From NCBI RefSeq assembly GCF_021202945.1, contig NZ_JAJOYR010000001.1, positions 186,001-250,000 of the forward strand: DNA of 64,000 bases. The letters run 5' to 3'. This document shows positions 19,801 through 27,875 of this stretch, in pieces. The stretch is from Stenotrophomonas sp. SY1 (lineage in GTDB: Bacteria; Pseudomonadota; Gammaproteobacteria; Xanthomonadales; Xanthomonadaceae). A model generated the notes under the pieces. It searched no databases, was not told the origin of the DNA, and saw nothing but the letters and a program-made list of their open reading frames with translations. Positions within the stretch are counted from its first letter, which is position 1. Every line of letters begins with the position of its first letter. Position numbers and translations under genes: made by a program.

Positions 19801-20670
19801 GCCAACCCCGACCTGGACTTCACTTTGGCCGGCACCGCGATGGAACTGCGCGGTAGCGTGCATGTACCCGAGGCCGACCTGGACCTTGAGCGTCTGGATC
19901 GGGGTACTTCGGTATCGGAGGACATCGTGGTGCTGGACCCGGTGGACCCGGAAGAAGGCCCGTCCTCGCCGCTGGACATGGATCTGACCGTCAGCCTGGG
20001 CAACAAGGTCAAGATGAGCGGCTTCGGCCTGAAGGGCGCGCTGACCGGCAAGATGCAGGTACGTGCACGGCCGGGCCGCGAGATGACCGCCAACGGCGGG
20101 TTGGAAGTGAGCGGCCGTTACAAGGCCTATGGCCAGGACCTGACCATCACCGAAGGCCAGCTGCTGTGGAACTACGGCATCGTTTCGGACCCGCGCATCA
20201 ACATCAAGGCCGAGCGCGAGGTGGGTGACATCACCGCCGGCATCCATGTCACCGGCCGTGCGCAGGCGCCGAAAGTGGACGTCTGGTCATCTCCGGCGAT
20301 GTCGCAATCCGAGGCGCTTGCCTACCTGGTGCTCGGCCGCAGCATGAGCATGGCCAGCAGCGACCAGGCACAGCAGGTCAACGCGGCCTCGGCGGCGCTG
20401 TCGGCCGGCAGCGGCCTGTTGGCCGCGCAGGTGGGTGCCAAGCTCGGCCTGGACGACGCCGGCGTGAGCCAGTCGCGCGCGCTGGGTGGTTCGGTGATCG
20501 GCGTGGGCAAGTACATAACGCCCAAGCTTTACGTCGGTTACGGCGTATCGCTGGTAGGCAGCGGTTCGGTGTTGACCCTGAAGTACCTGCTGCGGCGCGG
20601 CTTCGACGTGGAAATCGAATCGTCCACCGTGGAAAACCGTGGCTCGGTCAACTGGCGCACGGAAAAGTAA
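16810..20670 (+). CDS. tamB: Translocation and assembly module TamB (AsmA-like)
   Basis: A very long periplasm-spanning protein (1286 residues) anchored in the inner membrane by a single helix (about 33-57), with an extended beta-rich body and a C-terminal TamB/DUF490 domain (about 950-1286). That domain contains LTITEGQLLWNYG and SEALAYLVLGR. AsmA-like bridge proteins are proposed to carry phospholipids to the outer membrane; with TamA they support barrel assembly. GTG 16810 overlaps the tamA stop (GTGA). Length and order match tamAB of other Gammaproteobacteria. Confidence 0.93.
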   Translation: MSRQPDDVTPEEREARIAELRAKRKARLRTLAIRSGISVTVLVLLGLFALYWLLQTVAGREVLLAQVVARLPAGSSLTWSKVEGPLAGPLVLHDLDFRFNDLHFTAGQAYLDPDIRPLLGRKLRLDALRITDATLELGPPEDKPFELPRWPDVLPAIDLPLALQADTIVVDGLRITQMQQPIIDITRIRGGIEAADGEVRTTQLKVNSNLGDFRIDGHYLPREDYQTDLTVRALMAPRPGQAPARLGLVARGNLAHMEVALAGYVPKPLHARLVFDGRNDPVWSASARSEELDLGQLVPAQFMAEAPAALALDFNARGRGGKAQLQGRVRQGDQELVLAPSNIILDNQVLTVAPLVVEAFGGTVRLQGKADFTDTQNPGFRFAVVADQLTWTPEPDPAAADTTPVPLHLKQAKLGVAGNLKNWAAIGNADVAREQQDANLDFDVRGNDQQAHIEHLTATTPGGSLDLTGSAAWAPELAWDVNAKLARFDPGYFLPGWEGDLSGTLASKGKQLPPPAGTEEMLFEATVDVPQLKGRLRGRSVDARAKLALQGKQGEGDVRLVMGDSRIEAKGKVGERLNVDARLEPLRLSDLLPDGSGSLAGTLQLRGTPSQPDITADLRGSGLQWEDWKAGQISINGHLPWKGDNGALQVQGNAVEVGMLLDSVRIDARGSVQNLRLDADTGNELGTLALSGSVRQVGQAWRGELASLRVAPAKGAPWQLRQAAAFNVQGSNFSLGDACLGADTGGALCVAANWPREGIKLRGDALPLALVQPWLPPNEGRRLHLRGEVTLDGNIRPRGNAWEGSFKVASPEGGIRLGDNARGELVRYDQFSINVDMQPNSIKGYLGVGFQGDGFVDARVQTGWEPNAALTGELYLNMARLYWMELFSPDLVRPKGLVEGHVSLRGTRSQPTLGGEAKLSDFTGELPALGLTLSEGVGDFIAQPDGSARISASAKTGGDGALKVDGGLSWFGDAQPLQLHIHGENVLLANTSEMRVVANPDLDFTLAGTAMELRGSVHVPEADLDLERLDRGTSVSEDIVVLDPVDPEEGPSSPLDMDLTVSLGNKVKMSGFGLKGALTGKMQVRARPGREMTANGGLEVSGRYKAYGQDLTITEGQLLWNYGIVSDPRINIKAEREVGDITAGIHVTGRAQAPKVDVWSSPAMSQSEALAYLVLGRSMSMASSDQAQQVNAASAALSAGSGLLAAQVGAKLGLDDAGVSQSRALGGSVIGVGKYITPKLYVGYGVSLVGSGSVLTLKYLLRRGFDVEIESSTVENRGSVNWRTEK

Positions 20671-20726
20671 GCGGCAATTGGAGCGGGGCGGATCGGCGGT
20701 TGGCAGAGGCAGGCGCAGCGACATGT

Positions 20727-20847
20727 CGCTGCAGGAGCGGCGTCAGCCGCGACACTGACAGCATGTCCGTACTGGTGGATGTGCAATTGCAGGGATGTCC
20801 TGCCTCGGGCACGTCGCCAGCTTCGCGGCTGACACCGCTGCTGCAGG
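20727..20847. repeat. Approx. 120-base dispersed repeat, copy 2
   Basis: The left end GCTGCAGGAGCGGCGTCAGC and right end CTTCGCGGCTGACACCGCTG mirror copy 1 at 14782. The core GATGTGCAATTGCAGGGATG is close to the reverse complement of the copy 1 core, so the core is inverted relative to it. Confidence 0.65.
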
Positions 20848-20880
20848 CGCCGGCTGCGGAAGGCCCGCGCAGCACCACCG

Positions 20881-20948
20881 GTAGTGCCGAGCCATGCTCG
20901 GCAGGGGCTTCACCGGTAATGCTCCAGCGCAGCATGGCTGCGCTCTAC
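20881..20948. repeat. Pair of inverted SMAG (GTAG-headed) palindromes
   Basis: The first element, 20881-20904, reads GTAG followed by TGCCGAGCCATGCTCGGCAG. The second, 20924-20948 on the minus strand, reads GTAG followed by AGCGCAGCCATGCTGCGC. Each is GTAG plus a short stem-loop with ATG in the loop, as in the SMAG family of S. maltophilia, and they face each other in a head-to-head dimer. Together with the preceding repeat they fill the 315-base gap 20671-20985 between convergent genes. Confidence 0.8.
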
Positions 20949-20985
20949 TTGCCAATCGCGGTATCACCAATGCCCAGTCCCGGCC

Positions 20986-22470
20986 TTACCGCTTCCGCAG
21001 CCGCCAACGTTCGAAGCCGTAGATCAGCAGCGCCAGTCCGCCGGTCAGTTCGGCATAGGACAGCTTCATGTGGCTGGTGACGAAGGGCGCGACAAAGAAC
21101 AGGCCGATGGCCAGCATCATCGGTACCACCCTGGCCACCGATGGGAAGTTGCGCAGTACCAGTATCGTCACTATCCACAACGCCGCGCCGCCAAATATGG
21201 AGCCGATGAACCGCACTTCCGTTCGACCGATGGCAATGCCAATCACGGCCAGGCCAGGGATCAGCAGCGGCAACATGCGTTGCCACAACAACTTCCACGG
21301 CAGCGTGCCCATGCCTACCAGCATCACCACCCCCACGCCGATGCCGCCCAGGGTCAGCAGGCTGCCGGCCGCCGGCCAACCACGACCGGCGCTGATCTCG
21401 GCAATTGCGCCCATCGTGTAGACCACCACTGGCAACAACAACCACAGCGCCGACAGCATCAATCCACGCATCAGGCCAAGCAGTGCGCGGTTGCCGGTGA
21501 TCCGGCTTTCATCGGTCACCTCGTGCCAGAACTGCACCTGTTCGGCGCGCAGCGGCGGACAGGGCAGCGTGTCCCCAAGATTGCCGAGCTGTTGCAGGGC
21601 CGCGCGCATCCTGTCCACGAGCGCTGGATTCCAGGCACTGCACAGCGCCTGCAGGCGACTGCGAGGACGCACCAGCAGCTCGCGGTAGCGATGTGCGTCG
21701 GCCTGGGTCACCGAGCCGTTGTCGCCTGCCCGCAGCACCTGCGCCAGCATCGACTCGTTGCCCGCCTGCAATACCCAGCGCAGATGCATGGCACGGCGCA
21801 TGGCCGACAGCGTGTCCGGGTCGACGTCGCTGCCAATCTCATCCCAGCCGAAGGAGGTCGCAATCTGGTCGAAGTTGGCAGCACAGATGGCCAGCTCGCC
21901 CGGGTATAGCCGCTGCAGCAGCAAGGCGCCGGCGTCGGCCTTGCCACTGAGCGACCACAGCTCCGGACAGGCGAGCAGCCATTGGCCAAAGGCGACATCG
22001 CTCATTGCCTGTGCAGCGTCGAGCACGCGGGCAACCAGCGCATCCAGGTCGATCCGCTGTAGCGGCATGGCCGTATCGACCGCCTGGAATGCAGGCGCCG
22101 CCGGCGTTGCAGGTGCGTCCTCGATCACCGCCATCGGCACGGCATGCAGTGCCGGTGCGGATGTCGCCTGCGTCCACTGCGGGTCGGGAATGACCAGGTC
22201 GGTATCCGGGTCTGGTGTATCGTGCGGCGCCAGCATCGGCTGGGCCTGCGAACCGTGCAGTTCCTGCTCCTGCTCCTCGATGGCTTCGGCCTCGAACTGT
22301 TGCTGGTAGCGGTGCCATTGCAATGCAGTCTGGTAGGCCTCGTGCAGCCGCTGGAAGGCCTCGGGGTCATCGTCGGGGCGGTTGCCACGCAGCAGCCGCG
22401 CATAGGCCCGCTTGATCGCACGTTCGTCCGCGCCCTGCTCCAGCTCCAGTACTTCCAGCGCCCAGTTCAA
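20986..22470 (-). CDS. J-like domain membrane protein, partner of HscC
   Basis: A 494-residue protein with an N-terminal J-like helical domain (residues 1-60, ERAIKRAYARLLRG then RPDDDPEAFQRLHEAYQ). A low-complexity Pro/Ala stretch (about 75-130), a central soluble region, and a C-terminal membrane domain with about five to six helices (about 330-490) follow. The canonical HPD tripeptide is RPD here. It starts at TTG 22470, overlapping the Hsp70 stop as TTGA. In E. coli, hscC is likewise neighboured by the J-like genes djlB and djlC. I infer an analogous co-chaperone, here tied to the membrane. Confidence 0.75.
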   Translation of the reverse strand: MNWALEVLELEQGADERAIKRAYARLLRGNRPDDDPEAFQRLHEAYQTALQWHRYQQQFEAEAIEEQEQELHGSQAQPMLAPHDTPDPDTDLVIPDPQWTQATSAPALHAVPMAVIEDAPATPAAPAFQAVDTAMPLQRIDLDALVARVLDAAQAMSDVAFGQWLLACPELWSLSGKADAGALLLQRLYPGELAICAANFDQIATSFGWDEIGSDVDPDTLSAMRRAMHLRWVLQAGNESMLAQVLRAGDNGSVTQADAHRYRELLVRPRSRLQALCSAWNPALVDRMRAALQQLGNLGDTLPCPPLRAEQVQFWHEVTDESRITGNRALLGLMRGLMLSALWLLLPVVVYTMGAIAEISAGRGWPAAGSLLTLGGIGVGVVMLVGMGTLPWKLLWQRMLPLLIPGLAVIGIAIGRTEVRFIGSIFGGAALWIVTILVLRNFPSVARVVPMMLAIGLFFVAPFVTSHMKLSYAELTGGLALLIYGFERWRLRKR

Positions 22471-24155
22471 TACACGCCCTCCAGCGCATCCAGCGCTTTG
22501 CTGAGCTCGTGGCGGTGGCGTTCGACCCGCTGCGTCTCCTGGCTTTCCAGTGCTTCGCGGAACTGCAGTAGCCAGCCCTGCAGCTGATCGCGCTGGTCCA
22601 CATACTCGGAATACATGCGCTCGGTGCGGGCGATCAGTGCAAGGTTCACCTGCTGCTCGCGCGGGTGGATCTTCAGTGCATCCAGCGCCTGCAAGCGTTG
22701 GCGGATCTGCTCCGGTGCCAGCACGCCGGGGTTCTGCTCCAGCACCAGCTCATGACGCTTGCCCGATGCGTTCTCGGTGACTTCCACCTGCAGGATGCCG
22801 TCCACGTCATAGGTGAAGCGGGTGGTGACGGAGCGGTCGCCCTCGCCCTCGCGGGTGGTCAGCGGCACCTGCAGTTCACCCAGCTTGATGTTCTTGTCCA
22901 CGGTCGGGCTTTCGCCCTGATAGACATCGATGCGCAGGAACTTCTGTTCGGCGTGGATCGGGTGGAAGACATCCTCGCGGCTAACCGGCACCACGCTGTT
23001 GCGCTGGATGATGGGGTGGAAGTAGCCGCTGCGTTCCTTGCCGTCCGGCCCCATCCGCGACACCTGCGTACCCAGTGTGTACGGGCACACATCGGTCAGC
23101 ACGACTTCCTGCAGCGAACTGTCGCGTGCCTTCATGCCTGCGGCCACGGCGGCGCCCAGCGCGATGGCCTGGTCCGGGTTGATGTGACGCAACGGCAGCC
23201 GCCCGAACATGCGCGTGGCCAGGCGCGTGACCATCGGCATGCGTGCGGCACCGCCGACCAGGATGATGTCGTCCAGCGCATCGGGCTTGAGCCGCGCATC
23301 GCGGATGGCGCGTTCGATCGGTGCGCGCATGCGTTGCAGCAGCGGCTCGCACAGCTGGGCGTAGCGGGTTTCGTCAACCGACCACTTCAGTTCGCGCCCG
23401 GCCAGGGTGATTTCCAGTTCGACCAGGCTGCGCGCGCTGAGTTCGCGCTTGAGTTGTTCAAGCCGCTGCAGCAGCTGCGCCTGCTCGACGCCGTCCAGCG
23501 TGGCGGTATCCAGGCCAGTCTCCTGCTTGAAGGCCTGCACCAGCACCTGCAGGAAATCCTCGCCACCGAGGAAGTTGTCGCCAGCGCTGGCATGGACTTC
23601 GACGATGCCGTCGAACAGCTCCAGGATCGAAACGTCGAACGTGCCGCCGCCAAGGTCGAGCACCAGGATGCGACCTTCCTGCTCGCGCTGCTGCAGCCCA
23701 TAGGCCAGCGCGGCGGCGGTGGGTTCGTTGATCAGGCGCTCGACGCGAATGCCGGCCAGCTCACCGGCGGCGCGGGTGGCCTTGCGTTGTGCATCGGAGA
23801 AATACGCCGGCACGCTGATCACCGCTTCCTCGACCTTGTAGCCGAGTGCGGCTTCGGCATCGGCCAGCAATGTACGCAGCACCAGCGCGGAGAGTTCTTC
23901 CGGGCGGAAGCGATGCTCACCCAGGCGGGTTTCGCGGTGAGTGCCCATCCAGCGCTTGAAGTGCGCCACGCTGGCCTGCGGGTGGCTGACCAGCCGGTCG
24001 CGCGCGGCCTGCCCGACCAGCACCGCGCCATCGACCACGCTGACCACCGAGGGCGTCAGCACCTGCCCATGCGGGTTGGGAAAAAGCACCTGGCCGTCAG
24101 CCGTATGCATGCCGATCAGCGAATGCGTGGTGCCCAGATCAATACCAACAATCAT
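22467..24155 (-). CDS. hscC: Hsp70-family chaperone HscC
   Basis: An Hsp70 of 562 residues, shorter than DnaK (about 640) and close to HscC. Nucleotide-binding motifs are GIDLGTTHSLIG (N-terminus), NEPTAAALAYG, LDLGGGTFDVSILE and ILVGGAARMP. The substrate-binding domain starts near residue 365, and the short C-terminal helical part lacks the long acidic DnaK tail. The upstream gene order, hscC then a J-like protein, supports the HscC assignment over DnaK or HscA; no iron-sulfur cluster genes are nearby. It is divergent from the peptidase gene, with a 342-base gap between them. Confidence 0.88.
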   Translation of the reverse strand: MIVGIDLGTTHSLIGMHTADGQVLFPNPHGQVLTPSVVSVVDGAVLVGQAARDRLVSHPQASVAHFKRWMGTHRETRLGEHRFRPEELSALVLRTLLADAEAALGYKVEEAVISVPAYFSDAQRKATRAAGELAGIRVERLINEPTAAALAYGLQQREQEGRILVLDLGGGTFDVSILELFDGIVEVHASAGDNFLGGEDFLQVLVQAFKQETGLDTATLDGVEQAQLLQRLEQLKRELSARSLVELEITLAGRELKWSVDETRYAQLCEPLLQRMRAPIERAIRDARLKPDALDDIILVGGAARMPMVTRLATRMFGRLPLRHINPDQAIALGAAVAAGMKARDSSLQEVVLTDVCPYTLGTQVSRMGPDGKERSGYFHPIIQRNSVVPVSREDVFHPIHAEQKFLRIDVYQGESPTVDKNIKLGELQVPLTTREGEGDRSVTTRFTYDVDGILQVEVTENASGKRHELVLEQNPGVLAPEQIRQRLQALDALKIHPREQQVNLALIARTERMYSEYVDQRDQLQGWLLQFREALESQETQRVERHRHELSKALDALEGVY

Positions 24156-24249
24156 CCTTGAAGCCCCTGTTCAGTTGTGTGGCGATTGTAGGCAACAAGC
24201 GGGGATTGGAGGTGGTGGGATTGGCAGAAAACAGGTGCAGCGACCTTCC

Positions 24250-24340
24250 ATTGCAGGAGCGGTGTAGGCCGCCACGCCGGTGATGTGCCCGACGTCCGGC
24301 ATGTCTGCAATGGCAACCAGAACGGCAGGGAAACATTCCC
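24250..24340. repeat. Approx. 120-base dispersed repeat, copy 3 (degenerate)
   Basis: CATTGCAGGAGCGGTGTAGG begins the element at about 24249. The core around 24280-24315 (GATGTGCCCGACGTCCGGCATGTCTGCAATGG region) matches copies 1 and 2, but the right end is unclear. It occupies the middle of the 342-base divergent gap 24156-24497, which otherwise holds promoters I cannot place. Confidence 0.5.
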
Positions 24341-24497
24341 GGCATCGCCGCTTGCGCCGCACCTGCATCCTTCGGCCTGTATCGACCGCAGTTGCCAATT
24401 CCGCCAATTCCAGTCCTCGCCCATTACCGACGGCGGTTGCCGCTCCCGGCCGCCATCGCTACTGTCGGCGGCTGTTCTGTAATCCGCTGGAGTTCCA

Positions 24498-26642
24498 ATG
24501 ACGCGCAAACCGCTTACCGCCGCGCTGGTGCTGGGCATGAGCCTGGCTGCTGCCGCCAACGCCAACGAGGGCATGTGGATGCCCACGCAGTTGCCGGAGT
24601 TGGCAAAAACGCTGAAGGAGGCCGGCTTCAAGGGCAATCCGGCGGAGCTGGCGGACGTCACCGCGCCGCCGTTGAGCGCGGTGGTGCGGGTGGGTGGCGG
24701 TACCGGTGCGTTCGTGTCCGGCGATGGCCTGCTGCTGACCAACCACCACGTGGCCTATGGCGTGATCCAGTACAACGCCAGCAAGGAACACGACACCATC
24801 AATGACGGTTTCATTGCCCAGGGCCGCGCCGATGAGCGCGCCGCCAACCCGGATTACCGGGTGCTGGTGACCGTGGGTTTCGACAAGGTCACCGATGACG
24901 TGCTCAAGGACGCGCGCGGCAAGACCGGCCGCGCCTATTACGACGCGGTGGAGAACGCACGCAAGCGCATCGTCGCCGACTGCGAGGCCGAAGGTGGCGT
25001 GCGCTGCTCGGTGGCCAACATGTACTACGGCACGGATTTCTACCGCATCCGCCAGCTGGAGCTGACCGATATCCGTCTGGTCTACGCGCCGCCGCGCGCC
25101 ATTGGCAACTACGGCGATGAGATCGACAACTTCATGTGGCCGCGCCACACCGGCGATTTCACCCTGCTGCGCGCCTATGTCGGCAAGGACGGCAAGCCGG
25201 CGCCTTACAACAAGGACAATGTTCCGTATCAGCCGCCGGCACACCTGAAGATGTCGCTGGATGGTCCGATGGAAGGTGATTACGCGATGCTGGCCGGTTA
25301 CCCCGGCACTACCTATCGCCTGCGCACCGCCGCCGAGTTCGCCAGCCAGATCGACACCGTGCTGCCGCGTCGCGTGGAGGTGTTCCAGCAGTTGATCGAC
25401 ACCATCGAAGCGGCCGGCAAGAGCAATGCCGATGCGCGCACGCGTTATGCCTCGCAGCTGCAGTCGCTGAAGAACAACCGCAAGCGCGCTGCCGGTGAAC
25501 TGGAAGGCCTGCTGCGCAGCGATGCCAAGACCCAGCGTGCGCAGGATGAACAGGCCATGCTGGCCGCCGCCGATGGCAAGTACAAGCCGGATATCGATGC
25601 GCTGTTTGCTTCGTTGGCGGCCGACCGCGAAGTGGGCGCCAGCGAGTTCCTGGTAACGCTGCTGTCCAGCCAGACCCAGTTGCTGCGTTCGGCCATGTTG
25701 CTCGAGCGCCTGCGTATCGAATCGGCCAAGCCCGATGCCGAGCGTGAGAGCGGTTACCAGCAGCGCGACCAGGCCCTGATCGAAGGCGTGCTCAAGCAGG
25801 TACAGCGTCGCTACGACCCGACGGTGGAAAAGGCGATCCTGACCGCGCTGCTGACCCGTTACCAGCAACTGCCCGATGCACAGCGCGACGCCCATTACGA
25901 CAACCTGTTCGGCCGTACCCCGGCTGAGCTGGGCAGGCATCTGGATGAGATGTACGCCCAGACCAGGCTGGGCGACGAAGCGCAGCGTCTGTCGCGCTTC
26001 GAGTCCGCGCGCAAGGGCGGTTTCATCGAAGGCGACGCGCTGGTGTCGGTGGCGTCAGCGCTGGTGATGGCGCAGCTCAACGCCGAGCGCGAGAGCAAGG
26101 CACGAGAGGGTGAGCAGCTGCGCCTGCGTCCGTCCTACATGCAGGCGCTGTTTGATTGGCGTGCAACCCAGGGCCGTGCGGTGTATCCGGATGCCAACAG
26201 CACGCTGCGCATCAGCTATGGCAAGGTCGAGGCGCTGCATCCGCGTGATGCGGTGAGCTACTCGCCGGTGACGACCGTGGCCGGCATCGTCGAGAAAAAC
26301 ACCAATACGGTGCCATTCGACGCACCCAAGCCGCTGCTCGCAGCCATTGCCAAGGGTGATTTTGGCAGCACTGCCGACCCGGCATTGAAGACCCAGACGG
26401 TCAACTTCCTGACCAACCTGGATACCACCGGTGGCAACTCCGGTTCGCCGGTGCTCAACGCCAAGGGCGAGCTGATCGGCCTGAACTTCGATTCGAACTG
26501 GGAATCGGTCAGCGCCAGCTGGTGGTTCGACCCGCGTTACAAGCGCGCGGTGCATGTGGACATGCGTTACCTGCGCTGGTTGCTGGCCAAGGTCTACCCG
26601 GCGCCGGAACTGCTCAAGGAAATGGGCGTACCGGTGGAGTAA
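24498..26642 (+). CDS. S46-family dipeptidyl peptidase (DPP7/DPP11 type)
   Basis: A secreted, chymotrypsin-fold serine exopeptidase that removes dipeptides from the N-terminus of oligopeptides. The 714-residue precursor has a signal peptide (cleaved near ANA, residue 22). The catalytic residues expected for the family are present: His84 in TNHHVAYG, Asp220 in RHTGDF and Ser648 in GGNSGSPV. A helical insertion lies between about 280 and 560. The position I align to the S1-pocket specificity residue reads Ser in FDSNWE, not the Gly of DPP7 or the Arg of DPP11. Length fits the family. It is a single gene followed by a strong terminator. Confidence 0.92.
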   Translation: MTRKPLTAALVLGMSLAAAANANEGMWMPTQLPELAKTLKEAGFKGNPAELADVTAPPLSAVVRVGGGTGAFVSGDGLLLTNHHVAYGVIQYNASKEHDTINDGFIAQGRADERAANPDYRVLVTVGFDKVTDDVLKDARGKTGRAYYDAVENARKRIVADCEAEGGVRCSVANMYYGTDFYRIRQLELTDIRLVYAPPRAIGNYGDEIDNFMWPRHTGDFTLLRAYVGKDGKPAPYNKDNVPYQPPAHLKMSLDGPMEGDYAMLAGYPGTTYRLRTAAEFASQIDTVLPRRVEVFQQLIDTIEAAGKSNADARTRYASQLQSLKNNRKRAAGELEGLLRSDAKTQRAQDEQAMLAAADGKYKPDIDALFASLAADREVGASEFLVTLLSSQTQLLRSAMLLERLRIESAKPDAERESGYQQRDQALIEGVLKQVQRRYDPTVEKAILTALLTRYQQLPDAQRDAHYDNLFGRTPAELGRHLDEMYAQTRLGDEAQRLSRFESARKGGFIEGDALVSVASALVMAQLNAERESKAREGEQLRLRPSYMQALFDWRATQGRAVYPDANSTLRISYGKVEALHPRDAVSYSPVTTVAGIVEKNTNTVPFDAPKPLLAAIAKGDFGSTADPALKTQTVNFLTNLDTTGGNSGSPVLNAKGELIGLNFDSNWESVSASWWFDPRYKRAVHVDMRYLRWLLAKVYPAPELLKEMGVPVE

Positions 26643-26681
26643 GCACGCACCGGCAAAAGCGCCTGCCTGGGCAGCGAGCCA

Positions 26682-26712
26682 ACCCCGCGTTCTTCGGAGC
26701 GCGGGGTTTTTC
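26682..26712 (+). terminator. Rho-independent terminator after the S46 peptidase
   Basis: AACCCCGCG (26682-26690) pairs with CGCGGGGTT (26701-26709) over a 10-base loop and runs into TTTTTC. Confidence 0.92.
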
Positions 26713-27146
26713 GTTGATGGCAGGTGGCCACTGCGTGATCGGGTTCCTGTCGCACGGCATTGCCGGATAGGCCTGTCGTTGCCGCCCTCAAACGATCATC
26801 GCGGTTACGTATTGCGCATTCGCCCACAGTGGATGCGCTGGGTGAATGGCATGACTGTTGCACCTTGACGACGGCCTGATGCCACGTTCCTGGGTCCTAC
26901 TTGTCGCTGGGCGGTTATGACACGTGACACCGGCCTGCGTCCCGAAACGCCTGCTACGGCGCTGTTTCACAGTTTTTTGGAAGGTTGGTGGGGAGTTCCG
27001 CAGCGCTGACAGGCCGGATCGAGGCTTTGCCTGATGGCTGAGTAAGACCAAAGCTAAGGATTGTCTGGGGAGTAACTGACATTACGCTGGGCTAAGATTC
27101 CCCCCGACTAGGCAGATCGCTTGACCTGCAGAACAGGGGAGAACGA
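26713..27146. other. Intergenic region without recognisable gene
   Basis: About 430 bases between the terminator and the next gene. I find no convincing coding frame; short open frames on the minus strand lack ribosome sites and family features. AAGGATTGTCTGG and CAGGGGAGAACGA near the 3' end belong to the leader of the downstream regulator gene. Confidence 0.5.
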
Positions 27147-27875
27147 GTGGCATTGCTCGATAACAACGCGGCGGCTGACGCCGACAACGCGCAGGCATTG
27201 GCGCCGCTGCGGGTCTGGATCGTGGGCAATCTCGACATCGTGCAACCGTTGCTGCGCTACGGCGCACAGGTGCATGCGATGGATAGCATCGAAGCGCTGT
27301 ACCGCGAGTTGGCGATCGTGCCGTGTGACGTGGTGTTGATCGACACCGCATTGATGGGCAAGGGGCTGGCCACCACGGTCGGGCATCTGCGTCGGCGCGA
27401 CGACCTTGGCGTGGTGCTGCTGGTGGATGCGGCCACGCCGCAACGCATTGCCGAAGGCCTGTGGGCCGGTGCTGACGCCTGCATGCCACACCGGCCCGAG
27501 CCGGATCTGCTGGCGGCCAAGCTGTACAGCCTGCGCCGGCGCCTGCCCGGCGAACTGGCACAGGTGCAGGAGGCGGCAACCGGCAGCGCCCGCTGGGAAC
27601 TGGAGTCCGGTGGCTGGAACCTGCGTGCGCCCAGTGGCACGGTGCTGGCCCTGACCGAAGCCGAGCGTGCGTTCCTGTCCTTGTTGTTTGCCGCGCCAGA
27701 CGAAACCGTCGGTCGCGAGCGGCTGATTGCGGTTCTCACCGACCAGCCATGGAGCTTCGACCCGCACCGGATCGAAGTGCTGGTCCACCGGCTGCGCAAC
27801 CGGGTACGCAGTGGCACCGGCTGCACCCTGCCGGTCCGCGCGGTGCGGGGCTCGGGCTATCGCCTGACGCTCTGA
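27147..27875 (+). CDS. OmpR/PhoB-type winged-helix regulator with degenerate receiver
   Basis: A 242-residue DNA-binding protein. The C-terminal half (about 150-242) is a typical winged helix: LTEAERAFLSLLF, the recognition helix region FDPHRIEVLVHRLRNRVR and the wing RAVRGSGYRL. The N-terminal half resembles a receiver (about 20-135), with Asp in VVLIDTALMG. It lacks the acidic pair normally found at the end of beta 1 (it reads RVWIVGN) and the usual switch Lys, so classical phosphorylation is doubtful. GTG 27147 is preceded by GGGGAGAA. No kinase gene is adjacent. It lies directly upstream of the giant surface-protein operon and may regulate it (inference). Confidence 0.8.
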   Translation: MALLDNNAAADADNAQALAPLRVWIVGNLDIVQPLLRYGAQVHAMDSIEALYRELAIVPCDVVLIDTALMGKGLATTVGHLRRRDDLGVVLLVDAATPQRIAEGLWAGADACMPHRPEPDLLAAKLYSLRRRLPGELAQVQEAATGSARWELESGGWNLRAPSGTVLALTEAERAFLSLLFAAPDETVGRERLIAVLTDQPWSFDPHRIEVLVHRLRNRVRSGTGCTLPVRAVRGSGYRLTL

